DNA of 34,716 nucleotides from JAZSQT01 sp045538075 (lineage in GTDB: Bacteria > Chrysiogenota > Deferribacteres > Deferribacterales > Mucispirillaceae), in contig JAZSQT010000187.1 in the NCBI GenBank assembly GCA_045538075.1, positions 1 through 34,716 of the forward strand, written 5' to 3'. Below the pieces are notes generated by a model. That model was given only the letters and a program-made list of their open reading frames with translations. It did no database searches and was not told the DNA's origin. Shown here piece after piece: positions 32,461 through 34,716 of this stretch; position 1 is the stretch's first letter; each line of letters starts with the position of its first letter. The translations under genes and the position numbers were made by a program.

Positions 32461-33882
32461 ATGTATAAATATTCAAAAACTAAGCTAATTTGCACTATAG
32501 GTCCAGCTTCAAATAGCAGAGAAATAATTAAAAAAATGATAGAAAATGGCATGAATGTTGCCCGTCTTAATTTTTCTCACGGCAACCACGATAGCCATAG
32601 AGCAACGATTAAATTAGTTAGAGAAGTTGCAAAAGAGTTAGGTGTTTACGTCGGTATTTTGCAAGATTTGTGTGGTCCAAAAATTAGATTAGGCAACTTG
32701 CCAGAAGATGGCATTAGGTTAATTGATGGTAGCCAAGTTGTTTTAGCAGATAGTAGCGAAAATTGTAGTGATTGTATCCCTGTAGATTACGTTGGTATCC
32801 ACAAAGAGCTTGAAGTTGGAGAGAGAATTTTAATAGCTGATGGCTTAATGGATTTAATTGTTACAAAAATTGACGGAGTCAAAATATATTGCAAAGTTGT
32901 TACTGGTGGTATTGCCTTTTCAAGAAAAGGTGTAAATATGCCTCAATCAAACTTGCAAGTTTCTGCTTTTAGTCAAAAAGATAGAGCAGATTTATTAATG
33001 GGTCTTGAAGAAAAAGTTGATTTTGTGGCAATGAGTTTCGTTCGTAGTGCCAATGATTTAAAAGAAATAAAATCGGTTATTGCAGAAAGCAATTATAAAC
33101 CACGTTTAATTGCAAAAATAGAAAAACCACAAGCCGTTGATAATTTAGATGAGATATTAGATCAAGTTGATGGCGTTATGGTTGCAAGGGGCGATTTAGG
33201 TGTTGAAATGCCTTTAGAATTAATCCCTCATATCCAAAAAAATATTATAAAATCAGCTAGAACTGCTGGTAGGTTTGTTATTACTGCAACACAAATGCTT
33301 GCAAGTATGGTTGCTTCATCAAGACCTACAAGGGGCGAAACTACAGATGTAGCCAATGCCGTATTAGACGGAACAGATGCTTTAATGTTGTCAGATGAAA
33401 CAGCAAACGGCAAATATCCAGAACTTGCCGTTGAAACTTTGTCAAAAATTGCTCGTGCAGCAGAACCTCATACTATCTCATCTTTAAGTAACGATACATC
33501 TATCGTTTGTAATGAAGGTTCTCTTACAAAAGCAATAGGCAGAGCTGCTTGTTGGCTTGCAAAAGACGTTAATGCTTCAGCAATTATTTGTTATACTGCT
33601 GCAGGTTATGCTGCCTATAGTATATCTATGTTTAGACCAAATTGCAAAATTATAGCACTCACTAATAAAGAAGATATTTGTAGTAAAATGAGCCTTATTT
33701 GGGGCACTACTCCAATGCTTACAGAAGAGGTAAAAGATACTGATAACTTAGTTGCTGGTGCAGTAGAAATTGCAAAAAATGCAAATGCTATAAAAAAAGG
33801 CGATAAAGTAGTCATTACAGCTGGGCTACCTTTTGGACAAACTTATAACACAAGTTTTATCAGAATTGTAGATGTAGAGTAG
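32461..33882 (+). CDS. pyk: Pyruvate kinase
   Basis: A 473-residue glycolytic enzyme converting PEP and ADP to pyruvate and ATP. Clear motifs: TKLICTIGPASNS, NVARLNFSHG, ILQDLCGPKIRLG, the Mg/substrate region LIAKIEKPQAVDNLDEI followed by VDGVMVARGDLGVEMP, and ITATQMLASM. The B domain and C-terminal regulatory domain are complete, and the length is normal. It has its own candidate promoter and an AAAGGG Shine-Dalgarno. It is monocistronic: a terminator precedes it and over 800 bp of non-coding DNA follow. Confidence 0.98.
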   Translation: MYKYSKTKLICTIGPASNSREIIKKMIENGMNVARLNFSHGNHDSHRATIKLVREVAKELGVYVGILQDLCGPKIRLGNLPEDGIRLIDGSQVVLADSSENCSDCIPVDYVGIHKELEVGERILIADGLMDLIVTKIDGVKIYCKVVTGGIAFSRKGVNMPQSNLQVSAFSQKDRADLLMGLEEKVDFVAMSFVRSANDLKEIKSVIAESNYKPRLIAKIEKPQAVDNLDEILDQVDGVMVARGDLGVEMPLELIPHIQKNIIKSARTAGRFVITATQMLASMVASSRPTRGETTDVANAVLDGTDALMLSDETANGKYPELAVETLSKIARAAEPHTISSLSNDTSIVCNEGSLTKAIGRAACWLAKDVNASAIICYTAAGYAAYSISMFRPNCKIIALTNKEDICSKMSLIWGTTPMLTEEVKDTDNLVAGAVEIAKNANAIKKGDKVVITAGLPFGQTYNTSFIRIVDVE

Positions 33883-34090
33883 AAAATAAAGTTTTAATAA
33901 TGAGGCAAGCAAAAATTATTGGATAAATAAATAGAGTTAGCATTGAAAACAAGGCTTTCTTATGTGCTTGCAATATAGGTAAATTCAAATAATTATTGCA
34001 ATAAAGTATATACTCTTTAAATTTTTTCTAAACCTTTTTGTAGAAGTAAATTTGATACACTTAATTAAGATTAAATTTCAATCTTACAAT
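33883..34090. other. Non-coding region after pyk, with distant inverted arms
   Basis: No gene is visible. GCAAGCA (33905-33911) and TGCTTGC (33965-33971) are complementary, 53 bp apart, and a palindromic TATTGCAATA occurs near 34000. No classical terminator with a T-tract was found, so how pyk transcription ends is unclear. Confidence 0.4.
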
Positions 34091-34193
34091 TTTTACTAAA
34101 TTACTTCGTCCCTTTGCTCCTCGTAATGACTGTTTTTACGTCATTAACCCTTTTAAAGTCATTGCGAGACGATTTTAATCGTCGTGGCAATCC
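34091..34193 (+). repeat. 103-bp dispersed palindromic repeat, copy 1
   Basis: It starts TTTTTACT and ends GTCGTGGCAATCC. The left part (ATTACTTCGTCCCTTTGCTCC, TCGTAATGAC) and right part (GTCATTGCGAG, ACGATTTTAATCGTCGTGG, CAATCC) are imperfect inverted arms around TGTTTTTACGTCATTAACCC. The inner GACGATT-TT-AATCGTC is itself a perfect hairpin. It carries no coding capacity and looks like a small non-autonomous element. Confidence 0.85.
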
Positions 34194-34236
34194 ACAAATT
34201 ATACAAAAAATTTATTCTAAATTTCTTGTTAACCTT

Positions 34237-34339
34237 TTTTACTGGATTACTTCGTCCCTTTGCTCCTCGTAATGACTGTTTTTACGTCATTAACCCTTTT
34301 AAAGTCATTGCGAGACGATTTTAAACGTCGTGAAAATCT
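34237..34339 (+). repeat. 103-bp dispersed palindromic repeat, copy 2
   Basis: Nearly identical to copy 1 at an offset of 146 bp over its first 90 bases. The 3' end has drifted (ACGTCGTGAAAATCT instead of TCGTCGTGGCAATCC), weakening the inner hairpin. The two copies form a tandem, same-orientation pair separated by 43 bp. The 35 bp before this copy also resemble the flank of the partial copy at 15524. Confidence 0.85.
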
Positions 34340-34483
34340 ATAAACTATATAAAAAATTTCTATTTTTATATACTCGTTTCGGTGTAAAGGTTATTTCAAT
34401 ATCAACTTTCCTAAAGAACACAATTTTTTAATCTTGATAAATGATACAAAAAATTTTGTCCTAAAATTTTTTGTCAACCGTTA

Positions 34484-34611
34484 CGCATAAAAACGGGGCG
34501 AGCTTAATTTATGCGAGCCGTTTTAGCTTCCGAGCTTGCTCCCAAGCGTGGTTTTGCTCCACTTACGAAAAAACTACTCGTTTTTTCGGTTGCTTTTCTA
34601 TCCTGAAAAGC
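34484..34611. repeat. Cluster of three hairpins in the right-end non-coding region
   Basis: Three successive inverted repeats occur: CGCATAAA/TTTATGCG (34484-34491 and 34508-34515, 16-nt loop), CGAAAAAAC/GTTTTTTCG (34566-34588, 9-bp stem, 5-nt loop) and GCTTTTC/GAAAAGC (34592-34611). The stretch 34511-34560 is less A+T-rich than its surroundings. No gene is supported. Confidence 0.6.
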
Positions 34612-34613
34612 TA
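34581..34613. repeat. Hairpin-forming repeat, copy B
   Basis: It matches 10213-10243 across TTTTTCG, TTGCTTTTCT and AAAAGCTAA. The two copies are 24 kb apart, so this is a second dispersed repeat family distinct from the 103-bp element. Confidence 0.5.
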
Positions 34614-34716
34614 ATATTTACAAACTTAACGAAATTCGGGGACAAGCCCAAAGCTCCCAAAAAGCATTGAATAAATATATGTCATTACTACTCAAGTTCA
34701 AAAATTGTATTCTTTA

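Noticed and set aside
34091..34339. CRISPR array
   Set aside because: There are only two adjacent 103-bp units with internal palindromes and a single 43-bp interval. No cas genes or regular short spacers are present.
34511..34606. A 31-codon ATG frame (MRAVLASELAPKRGF...) in the right-end non-coding block
   Set aside because: It runs straight through two hairpins of a repeat, has no Shine-Dalgarno, and its composition is that of repeat DNA. It is more likely a spurious frame.

Overview
The window is strongly A+T-rich and comes from a Gram-negative (diderm) bacterium: it encodes a TonB-dependent outer-membrane receptor, ExbB/ExbD/TonB, a lipoprotein and a probable outer-membrane barrel. The compact layout, the holB-ricT-metG-tatD cluster, a MOSC-MogA fusion and the low G+C would fit a host-associated member of Deferribacterota (Mucispirillum-like). 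That assignment is an inference from gene content and cannot be proved here. No rRNA, tRNA, CRISPR array, transposase or phage gene was seen.

Left part (1-3900, minus strand): the 5' 2.8 kb of dnaE, running off the left edge, preceded by a tiny degenerate response-regulator receiver. Next come an ArsR-type repressor with operator-like repeats and a CopZ-like metal-binding protein. Centre-left (4000-10200, plus strand): a MOSC-MogA fusion, then holB-ricT-metG-tatD-pseudoreceiver, packed with gaps of a few bases or 4-bp overlaps, then a universal stress protein. A convergent, hairpin-rich gap separates these from a minus-strand operon (15330 down to 10356): purC, a degenerate PEP-synthase-like protein, a predicted outer-membrane barrel and dnaA.

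Centre-right (15600-30932, plus strand) is the most interesting part. It holds twelve consecutive genes: TonB-dependent receptor, ABC ATPase, two membrane proteins, ExbB, ExbD, TonB, a periplasmic M16 (PqqL/FusC-like) protease and the complete YejABEF peptide importer. The set starts behind a near-perfect Fur box that overlaps the -35 element. I read it as a self-contained, iron-repressed pathway. A protein or peptide ligand would be captured at the outer membrane, energised by dedicated TonB-ExbBD, cut in the periplasm by the M16 protease and imported as peptides by Yej. This resembles the Fus (ferredoxin uptake) and YddB-PqqL systems but is more complete, and it carries an extra ABC-2-like module.

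Right end: an Asn/Ser-rich lipoprotein of unknown function with a clear terminator after it, pyruvate kinase, then about 830 bp of non-coding DNA. That stretch holds two copies of a 103-bp palindromic repeat (a third, partial copy lies just upstream of the Fur-regulated promoter) and a run of hairpins, one of which is shared with the gap between uspA and dnaA.
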